From Stagonosporopsis chrysanthemi (lineage: Eukaryota > Ascomycota > Dothideomycetes > Pleosporales > Didymellaceae), in NCBI GenBank assembly GCA_022560025.1, contig JAFISE010000199.1:1-51861 (forward strand): a DNA stretch of 51,861 bases, written 5' to 3'. Numbering within the stretch: the stretch's first letter is position 1; every line of letters starts with the position of its first letter. Shown in pieces: positions 8,477 to 19,803 of this stretch. The notes beneath the pieces are model-generated. The model did not search any database, was not told the DNA's origin, and saw only the letters and a list, made by a program, of their open reading frames with translations. A program made the position numbers and the translations under genes.

Positions 8477-10840
8477 ATGATGATGCCCACTGCGCACATG
8501 GCATCAAACTCAACATCAACATCAACCCCCATTACGACGCCGACAGCAACAACGAGCTCCAACTCGCGCAGAGTCCCGCTCGATAAGCGCAAGCGAACCG
8601 AGACTTCGTGTGACAAGTGCAAATCGCGCAAGCAGAAGTGCCGCAAGGAGCCCGGCCAGGATGCATGTCGATACTGCGTCCTGCACAACATCGAATGCCT
8701 CACCACACAGCCGCGCAAGAGGCGCCTTTATGGCAGCGTCGAGGGCTTGGGGAATCGGTTGGCGCTGCTCGAGTCGCTGGTAAAAGGCCTTTTGCCCGAG
8801 GCTGATTTGAACGACTTGGATGATTTGCGACAGCTCGGTAGCTCACTCGGCATTGCGCTGCCGGGCTCGGGAGGTGGGGACGGCAGTGCAGAGCAGAATG
8901 GCGGCAGCGACAAGGAAGGGGACGATCAGATGTCGTTGCTGCCAGATCAGCAGGGTCAGGTGCAGTACATCGGACCTGCCAGCTCGTTCTCCTTCCACCT
9001 GAAGCTGCGCTCATTGATTGGCGCCGGGGCACTGCGATCCTTCGTGCTATTCGGCAGGAACGCAGCCGACCAGGAGCACATGGAGCCTGGCGATGATCGC
9101 CACAGCCTTTCCACCCCCAGCGCCGCATCCAATGTCGATCACAGCTCGCCTGCTGGTGCCCGCGTCCTAGCCAGTGCCCAGCCGAGTGAAGTACCCAGCC
9201 TTGAGTCTCTCATTGGAGCCTACTTCGACCACATCAACCCAGACTTTCCCATCTTGTATGAAGGTATGTTCCCTCGGCTTCGTGATAACGCACAAATTGC
9301 GACGTGTGCTAATGAGCTGGTAGCATCGTTCCGTGAGGCGTATGAGGGATGGTTACTCGATCCAGGCAATGCCGATCCTGCGTGGTTGTGCAGTTTCCTG
9401 TGCGTGCTGCTATTATCGCGGCGTGTGGCGCGCATCACGTTCCAAGAAGACCAGGAAAAGTTGTGGTGGAGAAGAGTGCAGCAGCTCCTGCCTGTTGTCA
9501 TGTTCACGTCCAGCATCATGGCTGTACAAGCGCTATTGCTGGCCTCCCTTCACCTGCACAACACAAACCATCGCGACGCTTGCTGGAACCTCACTGGCAC
9601 TGCAGTGCGCATAGCCTTCGCCATCGGGCTACATCAGGACAAAGTGAATACTATGCAGACTCCGCTGGCCCGCGAGTTGCGCAAACGACTATGGTGGACT
9701 CTTTATGCATACGAGCAGATGCAGGTCTCTTCCTATGACCGTCCAAGTGCCATTGAACACCCTGGCAGCAAGATTAGCTGTCTGAATGAGCGCCTTATTG
9801 GCGCAGACCTGCACAATCCACCTGAATACAGTCAGTGGTACAATCGCCTAGTTGTGCATTTGGGTTCTGCGTGTCGAGCTCCGAAGACGGTCCGAACCAA
9901 CTCTGAAGATGAATCCTACGTTGGCCCTTTATCGCCTGCAGCTGGAGTACTTCGGGACATGGAACGATGGAGAGACTTGCTCCCACAGCATCTGCGCATG
10001 GAAGCGCTGGATTCCACCCCGCCTGCCTTTCAGCGACCTATTCTGATGCTGCACGGCCTGTACCACTATACGGTCATCGTCTTATGCCGCTCTGCGTCGC
10101 TAACTCGGGCCAACATACTGTCTAAGGAAGGCAGGGACGCAAAGAACACCGCTCTTGTCGCCATGGCGGATTCCTGTTCAGATTCAGGTCGATCATTGGC
10201 TCGAATACTTCTCAAGCTGGAGGCCATTGGAAGATTTGATGCCATCACATGGTGGGACATCTGGTACGCCCTAGCATCAAGCTCGGCGCTTGTCCTTGAT
10301 CTGGTTTGCCTGAACAAGATCACAGGCACAGACATGTCCGCCTCTCGGATCCTTCTCTCGCAACTCGCAGACCTGGCACAGCGGCACAAGAGGAATCCAC
10401 ATATGCCCGGCACTATCGACAAGTTTGCCTCGATCGTACCTGAACTACAATCCATGGTGAATACCATGAATTCCACACAATCGCCAGTCCCGGCTGCACC
10501 AAGAGCAGAAGTTGCCCAACACCCCAATCTCAATAATTCCAGGCCGCCTCTACAACCAACACAAGAACCGGCCGCCTATCCATTTCACCAGCCCTCGACG
10601 AATAGTGGTGCATACATGTTCGCAGACCCCACGCCTGGGCGATTCTACCCGGAGCAGCAATATCCAGCACCTGCTTACTCTACTGCCCGTTTTGATCGCA
10701 ACACACAGATGAGTTTCATGGACTTTACGATTAATAACATCCACGATTGGAATTGGGGTGACCTGGGAAGCCTGCTCGGTAACGAAAACGCGCCGAATGT
10801 GCAACCTGCTCCAGGCTCTCTGCCACCTCCACAGCATTGA
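8477..10840 (+). CDS. Zn2Cys6 fungal-specific transcription factor
   Basis: The start is the ATG at 8477, in the context GCCGCCATGATG; the longer open frame begins only at a TTG. The binuclear zinc cluster is at residues 45-74, with spacing C-X2-C-X6-C-X8-C-X2-C-X6-C, preceded by a basic RKR patch and followed by a coiled linker (LGNRLALLESLVKGLL). A Fungal_trans middle homology region follows, with FPILYE and RLWWTLYAYEQMQVSSYDRP. The C-terminus is Gln/Pro-rich, then ends in an acidic/aromatic stretch (DFTINNIHDWNWGDLG) that looks like an activation domain. I propose an intron at 9264-9323 (60 nt) with no in-frame stop; spliced length is 767 aa, unspliced 787. Target genes are unknown. The MARVEL-like gene follows on the same strand. 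Confidence 0.88.
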   Translation: MMMPTAHMASNSTSTSTPITTPTATTSSNSRRVPLDKRKRTETSCDKCKSRKQKCRKEPGQDACRYCVLHNIECLTTQPRKRRLYGSVEGLGNRLALLESLVKGLLPEADLNDLDDLRQLGSSLGIALPGSGGGDGSAEQNGGSDKEGDDQMSLLPDQQGQVQYIGPASSFSFHLKLRSLIGAGALRSFVLFGRNAADQEHMEPGDDRHSLSTPSAASNVDHSSPAGARVLASAQPSEVPSLESLIGAYFDHINPDFPILYEGMFPRLRDNAQIATCANELVASFREAYEGWLLDPGNADPAWLCSFLCVLLLSRRVARITFQEDQEKLWWRRVQQLLPVVMFTSSIMAVQALLLASLHLHNTNHRDACWNLTGTAVRIAFAIGLHQDKVNTMQTPLARELRKRLWWTLYAYEQMQVSSYDRPSAIEHPGSKISCLNERLIGADLHNPPEYSQWYNRLVVHLGSACRAPKTVRTNSEDESYVGPLSPAAGVLRDMERWRDLLPQHLRMEALDSTPPAFQRPILMLHGLYHYTVIVLCRSASLTRANILSKEGRDAKNTALVAMADSCSDSGRSLARILLKLEAIGRFDAITWWDIWYALASSSALVLDLVCLNKITGTDMSASRILLSQLADLAQRHKRNPHMPGTIDKFASIVPELQSMVNTMNSTQSPVPAAPRAEVAQHPNLNNSRPPLQPTQEPAAYPFHQPSTNSGAYMFADPTPGRFYPEQQYPAPAYSTARFDRNTQMSFMDFTINNIHDWNWGDLGSLLGNENAPNVQPAPGSLPPPQH
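9264..9323 (+). other. Probable stop-free intron (60 nt) in the Zn2Cys6 gene
   Basis: Donor GTATGT, branch-like GTGCTAATG 14 nt before the acceptor CTGGTAG, length a multiple of 3. Removing it gives FPILYEASFREAYEGW, which resembles the usual Fungal_trans spacing; keeping it inserts GMFPRLRDNAQIATCANELV. Confidence 0.7.
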
Positions 10841-11498
10841 TAGACGCAATGCATTCGCTAGGAAGGTTGCGTGTTCTAGTACCGAGGGTAATAACGGTTT
10901 ATACGATCCAGATATTATTCCGCTTAGCGTATCAGCAATTAAGAATATAGATTACGAACCAGTTCCAATCACTCTGATACCTGGAAGTCTGCCTGATCAG
11001 CACAGGGTATCCGTTGAAAGATCAGGCGGATGGACCGGAACGCCAGCCACGAAGCGGAGAATTCCACACAACAAGCCTCTCCACATGTGGTTCATCCCAG
11101 ATCATCAAAGGCTTGACACCAGCCATGCCCAATTGAAACGTGGTGACAGCGTGGTAGGGCTGGTTTTGGCGTTCGGACCGACCAATGATTTCGCTCTCGC
11201 TCTATGAATCGCACTCGCACTCGCACTCGATGTTTTGGATACCTGGAACACCAGACCACGAAACAGATGCGGCGGAGTCAATGCCCTAGATATGGTGTTG
11301 CGTCAACATCAACCTTTGTCATGCTGGCTACAATAATATATACTTGGTCGCCGAGACTCCAAAAGATCATCATTGCGCCTACTGAGCATCTCCTCACCTT
11401 CAACATCACTACGCATAGCACCGACTTATCCTCAAGCTAAGCACTGGATATCAACACCTGCTTCGAAAATCTCAAACGATCAATCTCTTCTTACAACG
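10841..11498. other. Intergenic region before the MARVEL-like gene
   Basis: Tandem intergenic spacer holding the 3' region of the transcription factor and the promoter of the membrane protein. It has a three-copy GCACTC repeat at 11211-11228 and an AT-rich ATAATATATACTT patch at 11331-11343 that could serve as a TATA element. No gene is seen. Confidence 0.5.
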
Positions 11499-12223
11499 AT
11501 GGCCATCCTTGATATCCTCAACAGGCCTGTATTCTCCAGCCGATTCAAGTTGCCTCTACACATCATCACTGCCATCCTTGTAGTCATCGTTGTCGGCCTT
11601 TCAGTACCGCGACTATTCATGAAGAACCAGCCACGGACTCGGGCTGGCACGATCGCACTCGGCATGGTATGCGCCTGCTGTCAATATACGAATCAATCAT
11701 GAATCACTGACACTTTTTAGGGAGCAAAATCACTCGTCCTTTTATCGTACATGCTTCTCACCGAACACGTCCAGAAATTGAGGCGATGGCACAGCTACAA
11801 AGCCAACGTCATCATCAGCTGTCTAGAAATCGTCTTCTGGGGTGCCGTCGCCTTCCTAGTCATGCAGGGCAATCTGTCGAGATGTGAGGGAGTGACCTGC
11901 TACTTGAGCTGGGCCGTAGTTGGTGTTGCGATTGTCATCAAGTGAGTCGTGTAGCTTTCTAAAAGAAATCTCAAAATGCTAACATTACTTTCAACAGCCA
12001 ACTCGAGATCTACGGCGCAGCAATTGCCATCCGCGAGTTTCGCGATTATCGTAAGACACGTGGCGATATGCCTCTATCGTCTGTCGTTAGCGGTGCTACG
12101 GATGAGGAAGAGATGGTCCAAAGGTTCCCTCCTCAGCCTGACACTACGTACCACGGTCATCATGAGCAGCGACACTCGCGACCCCCAAGGTACCACTCCC
12201 AGATGGTCCGCAGCAAGCAGTAA
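11499..12223 (+). CDS. Small four-helix membrane protein, MARVEL-like
   Basis: Three exons, 11499-11666, 11721-11941 and 11998-12223, giving 204 aa; introns are 54 and 56 nt with GTATGC/TTTTTAG and GTGAGT/CAACAG ends. Four hydrophobic helices lie near residues 19-40, 50-70, 84-104 and 115-140. A short loop between helices 3 and 4 carries two Cys (CEGVTC, 111 and 116), as in many fungal MARVEL-domain proteins. The cytosolic tail is charged, then His/Pro/Arg-rich (YHGHHEQRHSRPPRYHSQ). MARVEL proteins organise membrane domains or traffic; a specific role is not visible. The domain assignment rests on topology and the Cys pair rather than a strong motif. Confidence 0.72.
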
Positions 12224-14011
12224 ACCGGAGGCCACGAACGTTGATCGAAAGAGGAAGCATAGGAGAACGGAAACAAGAGCGTGATGGACTTAGACTTTGA
12301 CACGGGGGGGATTCGCATGATAGTAACAGTGTACAATAAGGACATAGAGTTGCAGGTTCAGGTCCTCCACGACCACGACCATATATGCAAGACGCAAGCA
12401 GGGAGAATCTGACTTTTATCTCGTTACCATGAAGGATACGTTAGTGACAGTGCTGGACAGATTCAGAGGAGCTCGTTTCTTTTGGCTGATCCGATTTACA
12501 TGCTCCCTCAACTAAAACTGAGGTGTGCGCTGCGCTTACTGCAGAGTACAATCAATTTCCGACATTAGTAGACTAACGTGCAGAGAGTAGTCAGCACTAC
12601 ATATCTGTAATAACAGATTTAGTAAAATTGTTGTAGGTGTTGTAGCCAACTTAAGGGTCTACTGTTCCCGAGATCGATCGCTTAAAATAAACGAACTTCT
12701 TCGTAGACTCAACAAGAAGGAATAGATCACGATGGAATCTGGGAAGATCTTGAAAGATACCCGGGTAACATCTTACTTAATCCTTGGACCCTCAGAGTTA
12801 ATCTGAGTTTTAGCCTTAGCGTCACGGCGCGGCTTGAGGTGACTGCGGGCACGGACTTTGGCTATTACACAATGTCACTTATTTTGCCGTGGAGATAAAC
12901 TAAGATGTTTTCACTCTAGATGCAGCTTTCCCGTAGCGGCAACTCGTCGTCAATCACAGATGCTGCAGTATCTACGTTCCACATTGTCCTTCTTGGAATT
13001 GAGCGTAGACCAGTTGCTGTCAGGTAGATAGTTTTCACTGGCACCCTGGGATATTGAGTCCCAGTGTCGTTGCAGAGAAGTCCTGCGCAGTGCCTGCAGA
13101 GTACCATGACCAACAATAACTCGCGAGGGAAATAACCTGCGCGCCGGCCTTGTAGTATGGCAAAACTTGAGGTCTAGACCCTGATATGGACAGCAATTCT
13201 TCCAGGATAACAGCCTTTGTCCATTTCCCTGTTGCCGTTGCCATTTCCGTCTACTCCAACGGCTCCACCCCTACCCCAACTTGGCCGAATCTGTCCGGGA
13301 AGCGCGCCTGACGCCATGTGTCTAAACTCAATATGAGCTCCGCAGTTCCACAGAGTGAGCTACCGCTGCAGGATACGAAGAGAACACCGGGAGGAGTTGA
13401 CGTGCTTAGCACGACTGTAGCACCCAGGTGCAATTGTCAGTCTTGCGAGTAGTGCCTCCAGCGGAGCGTCACGAGCACAGGGGTAATAACGCACAGTGCA
13501 AGACCTATTAAGTGCCACTTTTTCCCTTCCTCACATGTCAGTGTGCAGTGACGCTCTGCACAAAGACCATTGGCTACTCAAATCACTGCTACAAACTGGT
13601 CGCCGGCTGATTCCGTGAGGTCTCAAATCGCAGACCCAAATTTAGATAGGGAATAAATTGCAAATACAGGGGGTGGCCAGGTCGGGTCGTATTTATACAG
13701 CTACCAGAGACGATATCCAACCACTCAGTGTAAGGAAGAAGTCCGACTTGCTACAAGTTATTGGCACCCTAGAGGTGTACGAGCCGACTTGGCCGACCCC
13801 TGTAGAGGAAAACCCCGCGGGATTGAGCGTTGCCCCACCAAGCGCGTACACCTGCATGCATTCAACGGGTTCCAATCGCACACCTGTCCGCTAGCAATCC
13901 AGTCGGACTTTAGCCATACACCATGTATAAGCTCCGGCCAGACTGACATCACTGATACGAATCTGATATGTAGACAACTGGCCGTACAACCACAAACTCT
14001 GTGTAGCCAAC
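12224..14011. other. AT-richer gene-poor interval
   Basis: About 1.8 kb between the MARVEL-like gene and the aldehyde dehydrogenase. Roughly 12400-12800 is richer in A and T than the surrounding coding DNA and has stops in all frames. No conserved protein, RNA gene or terminal repeat is recognised. The last few hundred bases are presumably the aldehyde dehydrogenase promoter and leader. Confidence 0.5.
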
Positions 14012-15632
14012 ATGACAGACGTACTTGAGACACAATTGTTGATCAATAACAAGCTTGTCCCAGCCAGCGACAACAGTACTTTCGAGCTCTTCTCTCCACA
14101 TACTGGGGATCTGGTTGCAAAAGGTAATTCTCGCAACAAAATCGTTCTTTTGGAAATCCTGCGACTGACTGACATACTGCAGTTGCGGAAGCGAGCATCG
14201 ACGATGTGGACGCTGCTGTTGCTGCAGCCCAAGCCGCCTTCCCAGCATGGAGTGCCCTCTCCCCACATCAGCGAGGTGCGCCGCTCAAGAAGTTAGCTGA
14301 GCTGCATATTGCGGAGAAAGATGAACTTGCCCGCCTCGATGCTGTCTCTATGGGCAAACCGGTCAGCACTCACGGAATCGACGTCAGCTATGCGGTCACG
14401 CAGTACAACTATTTTGCTGAAGCAGCATACCCGCAAGGCCATACCAGCTTGAATACGCCAGGCTTCCTGAACATGAGCCTGCGGCAGCCATTTGGTGTTG
14501 TGGCTATCATCATCCCATGGAATGCTCCGTTGATCTTCTTCGCTAAGAAAGCCGCGCCAGCGCTGGCCGCTGGAAATTGTATCGTCGTCAAAAGTAGTGA
14601 GAAGGCGCCCTTAACAGTATGCACATCACCACTGAAGCTGATATCGATGACTAATTGTGTTCCAGTCTTGGAAGGTATCTCAATGGGTCGAGAAGTGTGG
14701 GTTCCCGCCTGGTGTAATCAACGTGCTCTCGGGACACGGCCAGACGTCTGGGCAGGCTTTGTCTGAGCACATGGAGGTCCGCGCCCTCTCATTCACAGGG
14801 TCAACACGGACAGGCCGTGCCATCGCTATCGCTGCTGCAAAATCCAACCTGAAGAAGGTTGTCTTCGAACTGGGTGGCAAGTCACCTACCCTCATCTTCG
14901 AAGATGCGGATGTCGAGCAAGCAGCAAAAGAGGTCGAATTAAGCATCAACTCGAATTCCGGTCAGGCATGCTTTGCCACGAGCAGGGTTTATGTGCAAGA
15001 GAGTATCAAGGACATATTCGTGGAGGCGCTTACTAAAGTAGCCAAGGCGCGCAAACTAGGTGATCCGACAGTGGCTGATGTCAACCACGGCCCTCAAGCA
15101 GACCAGACGCAATACGAGACGGTGCAGAAATACATCTCTATTGGGAAACAGGATGCAGGCTCAACTATCGATACCGGCGCGGCCGCCAGCAATAGCGATA
15201 CCTCTGCTCGACATGTTCACCCTGTGATCTTCACCGACGTACCCGAAGATTCTCGCATCACAAAGGAAGAAGTCAGAACCCCTTGACGACAGGTTTTCGT
15301 TCCATAGGCTAATTATGAGCTAGGTCTTCGGCCCCGTAATCGTTGTCAACACCTTTGCCACTGAGGCTGAGGCAATTGCTAAAGCCAACGATACAGAATA
15401 CGGATTGTACGCGTCACTATACACCAAGGACCTCGAGAGGGCGATGCGAGTAGCAAAAAAGCTGGAAAGCGGTATGCTGGGTGTCAATTGCACAAGTCCG
15501 ACGAATTCATGGGATTTGCCATTTGGTGGGTGGAAGGGCAGTGGAACAGGACGCGAGAGCCTACTCGACAGTATGGAGCACTATCTTGAGGTCAAGAGTG
15601 TGTATGTCAGGGTGAACGGTATTGGTGGCTAA
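14012..15632 (+). CDS. Aldehyde dehydrogenase (NAD(P)+-dependent, ALDH superfamily)
   Basis: Four exons, 14012-14123, 14183-14616, 14666-15271 and 15324-15632, giving 486 aa. Joins restore LVAKVAEASIDD, EKAPLTSWKVSQWVEK and ITKEEVFGPVIVV, all conserved ALDH segments. Catalytic residues are visible: general base Glu250 in FELGGKSP and nucleophile Cys284 in NSGQACFATSR, 34 residues apart as in the family. The cofactor-binding FTGSTRTGR and the structural PWNAPLIFF are present. It oxidises an aldehyde to the acid; the substrate is not identifiable. No targeting peptide is seen, so it is probably cytosolic. The third intron has a weak donor (GTCAGA) but a clear CTAAT branch site. The SAP-domain gene follows on the same strand. 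Confidence 0.9.
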
Positions 15633-15949
15633 GTGCACGTTTGAAATCGGGATCAATCTCAAATCAGTGAATTGAGATAGAATTGCAAATTCAACAGTGT
15701 AGGTATGTTTCACACACGTCGTTTTGTCTAGGAGCTCAAGCCATAATGTCTTTTCAGATGTTCACTTGCCCACCATTCGAGACAACTGCCAAACCGTGAG
15801 CGTGAAAGCCACATCACCCCAACAGGCCTTTTCACCATGAACCAATGGAATCTCCTAGTACAATACAAGGGCAAACGAGTCCACCCCATTGATCATACAC
15901 AACCACATACGCCCGCAACTCAACCCACCACCAAGGTTGCACACCCAGC
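15633..15949. other. Short tandem intergenic spacer
   Basis: 317 bp between the aldehyde dehydrogenase stop and the SAP-protein ATG. It is C- and A-rich near the ATG, as expected of a fungal 5' leader. Nothing further is seen. Confidence 0.5.
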
Positions 15950-16327
15950 ATGTCCCAAATCTCCAACGATACCCGATCCAACCCCGAGAAAGGCTACATA
16001 GGTATTGGTACCTACAACTCCGTCCATTCCTTGCCCTTCACCGAGCAGAACTTGGCGAACGCTCCAGACACCACCACCGAGCAAGACGCCGCAGAACTCA
16101 CAGATACGGATGCGCCGGCTGACGAGTGGGATGAGGAGGAGTATGATCGGCAGATGCGAGTGATGCTCACACCATACTACGAAGGGAAGAAGCTGATGGA
16201 GCTTCGCAGGATCTGCAAGGGGAGGAAGCTGAGAGTGCGCGGAAAGAAGGCGGAGTTGGTCGAGAGGCTGGCGCGTGATGATGTTCAGAAGACGTATCAC
16301 GGCGGTGAGCATCAGAATCAGCAGTGA
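15950..16327 (+). CDS. Small SAP-domain protein
   Basis: 125 aa, no intron. The N-terminal half is Ser/Thr/Asp-rich with an acidic stretch (DEWDEEEYDRQMRVML). The C-terminal third forms a helix-turn-helix matching a SAP motif: KLMELRRICKGRKLRVRG followed by KKAELVERLARDD, with conserved Leu, Gly and Lys positions. SAP domains bind AT-rich DNA or RNA-protein complexes, so a nuclear role is likely. No other domain is present, and a partner or pathway cannot be named. The gene converges on the beta-galactosidase with 211 bp between stops. Confidence 0.75.
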   Translation: MSQISNDTRSNPEKGYIGIGTYNSVHSLPFTEQNLANAPDTTTEQDAAELTDTDAPADEWDEEEYDRQMRVMLTPYYEGKKLMELRRICKGRKLRVRGKKAELVERLARDDVQKTYHGGEHQNQQ

Positions 16328-16538
16328 GGAGGTGGTGCTGAAAGGGAAGTGAAGACACTGTGATCATTACTTTGGTAATGAGTTAGCGAGTCCAACTGTT
16401 CATGTGAGGTGTTCAAGCTGCAAGCGAAATTTATCGACGTCATGATACTGTCTTTGATTGGTCCATTACGTTCTGTCGTGAAATGTCATGATCTATAAAT
16501 GATTTCCTAAGCTTCTCTTTGCATCACACACTTGTGCT

Positions 16539-19500
16539 TTATTCCGCCTGTAGCAAGATCTCAAACTTAAAAGGCTTGGTCAGCAAGGCATACTCGTCCA
16601 GTGTCCTTGGTCCGCAGCTGCCACTACCCAGGCCATGATGCTCAGCATCCAACCTCAGGACGACTTCGTCCCTCTTCTTCTTCCTCAGCTCATATGGGTG
16701 CTTGGCCTCGGCAACATCCTTCATGCGGTAATGTGCGGCTTGGAAATCAAAGGTCTTCTTGTTCTTGCTGTCTTTCTCCACGTCGACGAACTGTGCCAGC
16801 AAGGATGTCTTGCCATCACTGAGCTTGACCCATCGAGTGTCAGTGCGGTTTGAGCTCTCCTGAGGCACTTCGTAGTCGACCCACAGCTCATCAACCTTCG
16901 ACACGCTGTACTTACCCACGGGCTGAGAAAGCTTGCTGTCGCTGTACGACTCGCCTGTGCCGCGGCCGAACCACTCGACCTTTTGGAACTGTGACGGGAG
17001 TTCTGTGACGAGTCCGATACGAGGGAGTGTGCGCGGCAGGTTCTCACCGATTGGGGTACCATCGACTTTGATGGACAAGGACCCATCGGCCTTGAATGTA
17101 TACACAGATGTGCTCTTGATGTACCACGAGAGTATTGGTGGCGCAATACGCTGATGGACTGTGACCTGAAGTTCCCCTTCTCCTGCTTGCGACCACTCAA
17201 CCTCTTGAGTATACAACTTTGCGAGCGGGAGCTTCTTGTCATTCCAGTCCCAGCCATCTTGAGGAGCATCATTGTCCGTGGGAGCACGGAAGATATTTAC
17301 TTCAGGCGCCTTTGCGATGAGCTCAGTCGAGTCTTGGCTCCATGAGGTGAGTGCACCATGCAGGATATTGAAGGTCCACGATGATTTTCCGGTTGTGATC
17401 TTAAGAAGGTTTCTCGAGGCGGTGTCGACGCTGACTTTGCCGCCCGATGTCGACAGTAGCCTCAGGGAAGGAGAAGACACAACGACGACCTGGGCATCGG
17501 CAACCTGGAAACCCTGCTTCAGCCACGGCGTTGCGTCCTTCAGCTGAAACGACAGGCTCAGAATGATCTCGCCCTCAGAACCATCGATGTTCGGAAGATC
17601 GATTTCAAATGTTTGGCCTGGAGCAACACCAGTCGGGATCTCAACAGACCCTATCTTCTCATTTGAGCCAGACTCATCCACAGTGTTATACTGCAAGGCG
17701 AGGTGGTCCAATGTAATGAAATCGTATCGATTGATGAACCTTGCCTTCTTTCCATCCGATTCGAGCAATTGAACAGGCTCGATAGCTTTCTTGTATTCGA
17801 CCAGACCGGCGTTAGGAGTATGGTCAGAATCGACCAGGCCGTCCATGACGAATGTGCCATCGTGAACCTCTTCACCGAAGTCTCCGCCGTAAGCGTAGTA
17901 TTCTTCGGAAGTCTGCTTGTCCTTGGTCAGAAGACCGTGGTTCGCCCATTCCCAAGCAAATCCACCCTGAAGGGTAGGGTACTTGTAAAAAGCGTCCATG
18001 TACTCTTTGATGTTACCAGGACCGTTACCCATGGCGTGGATGAATTCGCAGAGCACGAGAGGTTTGGTCTTGGTCTTGTCCTCGGCGAAGGCGATGATCT
18101 CATCGATTGGCGGGTACATTCTGGAGTACATGTCCATGGTCTCTGCATAGATATCGGCTTCGTAGTGGATGGGCCTACTGTCGTCGTACGCTTTGATGTG
18201 GTTGTACATGGCTTTGAAGTTCCGGCCGAAGAAGGCTTCGTTTCCAAGACTCCAGATGATGATAGATGGGTGCAGCTGGTCTCTCTTCACCAAGTGCTCA
18301 GCGCGGTCAACATACGCATGCGTCCAATCAGGGTTGTCTGTCGTCCACTCGGCAGCCTTCTCTCTGGTCAAGAGCTGGCGCTCGCGGAAAGGCAGAGCAC
18401 GCTCCTTAACGTCGAGCGCGGCATCAGCAATCATTTCGAAGCCGTGGCACTCCAGATCGGCCTCATCAATGACCCAGAAACCCATTTCGTCAGCCAAGTC
18501 GTATAGCCGTGGATCATTTAGTTGATGCGAAGTTCGGATGGCATTGACGTTGTGCTCCTTCATGGTCAAAAGATCGCGCTGAAGGAAGTCGAGTGGAATG
18601 GTCCTTCCAAACTGAGGATGATGCTCGTGACGATTGACACCGCGGAACACCACGCGATTACCATTGACCTTGATGAGACCGTCCTTCATCTCGACTTGTC
18701 TGAAGCCAACTCTGTGAGCGACAAAATGAGCCGAGTCAAGTGAAACCACAAGATGATAAAGGTTCGGTGACTCAGCAGTCCATTTGAGAGGGTTCTCGAC
18801 AGGAACACTGAAATCAGTCGTAGACTCGGTGCTCGCCTGTGCCTCCTTCGAGGCTATGACCTGCTTTTTTGCGTCCAAGAGCTTGATCGTTACCTTGCCG
18901 GACCCAGTGGTGCTGACCTTGACCTTGAGTTCAGCGTTTGTGTAGGCAGAGTCCAAAAGAGTCTGAGCAAACACATTCTCGATCCGAGCTTGCTGGGAGA
19001 ATCCAACCAAGAAAACGTCGCGGAATCTGAAGAGAAAGAGTCAGTTGAAGAATACAACGTTTATTTCGCCTCACTTACATTCCAGACAGCCACCATTGAT
19101 CTTGGTCTTCAATATATGTGCCATCGCAGTGCTGGTACACCCGAACTGCGAGGGTGTTCTCGCCATTGTTATCAATGATAGAGGTAACATCGAACTCATC
19201 AGGGTTCCTGCTTCCCTGAGAGTAGCCGACCTCCTTCCCGTTCACCCAGACATGGAAGGCAGAGTCAACTCCCTCAAATCTGAGGCGGACTTGGCCATCC
19301 CGTAGAGCTTCTGGAACGCTGAACTTCCTTACGTAGGAGCCAGTCTCATTATCTGTGAAGGGAACATTTGGGGGGTCAACGGGGATGTGGTACTGGACAT
19401 TTGTGTACTGGGGCCCTTTTCCAAATCCTTGCAACTGCCACATGCCAGGTACAGCAATGTCACTCCATTTTGAGGTGTCAAAGGAGGGCGCCTCGAACCC

Positions 19501-19707
19501 CTCGGGAGCCTCGAATGGTGACCAGGCATGGTTGAACTTCCAGGTTCCGGAAAGACTGTGCGTCTTGGATTTGCTCACGTCATACGACAAAGCATCAGAC
19601 TCCGATACATAGTTGTGGAAGTAGGCGCGCACAGGTAGAGTGCCCCGGTGCAGAACACTGAGGTTGTTCCAGTCCGGACGAGCAGCTGGATGAGTACCTG
19701 AAGCCAT
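16539..19707 (-). CDS. bgaD: Beta-galactosidase, glycoside hydrolase family 2 (LacZ/LAC4 type)
   Basis: Two exons, 19707-19079 and 19026-16539, giving 1038 aa. The 52-nt intron (GTAAGT to TTCAG) joins WLSG to IFRDVFLVG, a conserved GH2 segment. Upstream frame extends only to a GTG; the ATG at 19707 lies in CACCATGGC. The order is sugar-binding domain (GTWKFNHAWSPFEAPEGF), immunoglobulin-like domain, TIM barrel and C-terminal beta-sandwich. The acid/base Glu is in WSLGNEAFFG (about residue 473) and the nucleophile Glu in LVLCEFIHAMGNGPGN (about residue 537). No signal peptide, so intracellular hydrolysis of lactose or other beta-galactosides. It is divergent from an MFS sugar transporter across 870 bp, the same arrangement as K. 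lactis LAC4-LAC12 and A. nidulans bgaD-lacpA. The symbol is by analogy; strict orthology is untested. Confidence 0.92.
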
Positions 19708-19786
19708 GGTGATGGTGTTGTAGACAGATGCACCAGCAAACACAAATGCTCGACTGATAAACGCCTCCTACATGCTGTTCCACCAT

Positions 19787-19803
19787 CGGAATACAGTGTC
19801 CCG
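19787..19803. promoter_or_regulatory. CGG-N11-CCG, Gal4/Lac9-type consensus
   Basis: CGG at 19787-19789, eleven bases, CCG at 19801-19803, about 80 bp upstream of the beta-galactosidase ATG. The spacing equals the Gal4/Lac9 consensus of yeasts. About 0.2 such sites are expected by chance in 870 bp, so this is suggestive only. Confidence 0.4.

Noticed and set aside
17703..18506. 267-codon frame antisense to the beta-galactosidase
   Set aside because: Shadow; the sense strand carries both catalytic glutamates.
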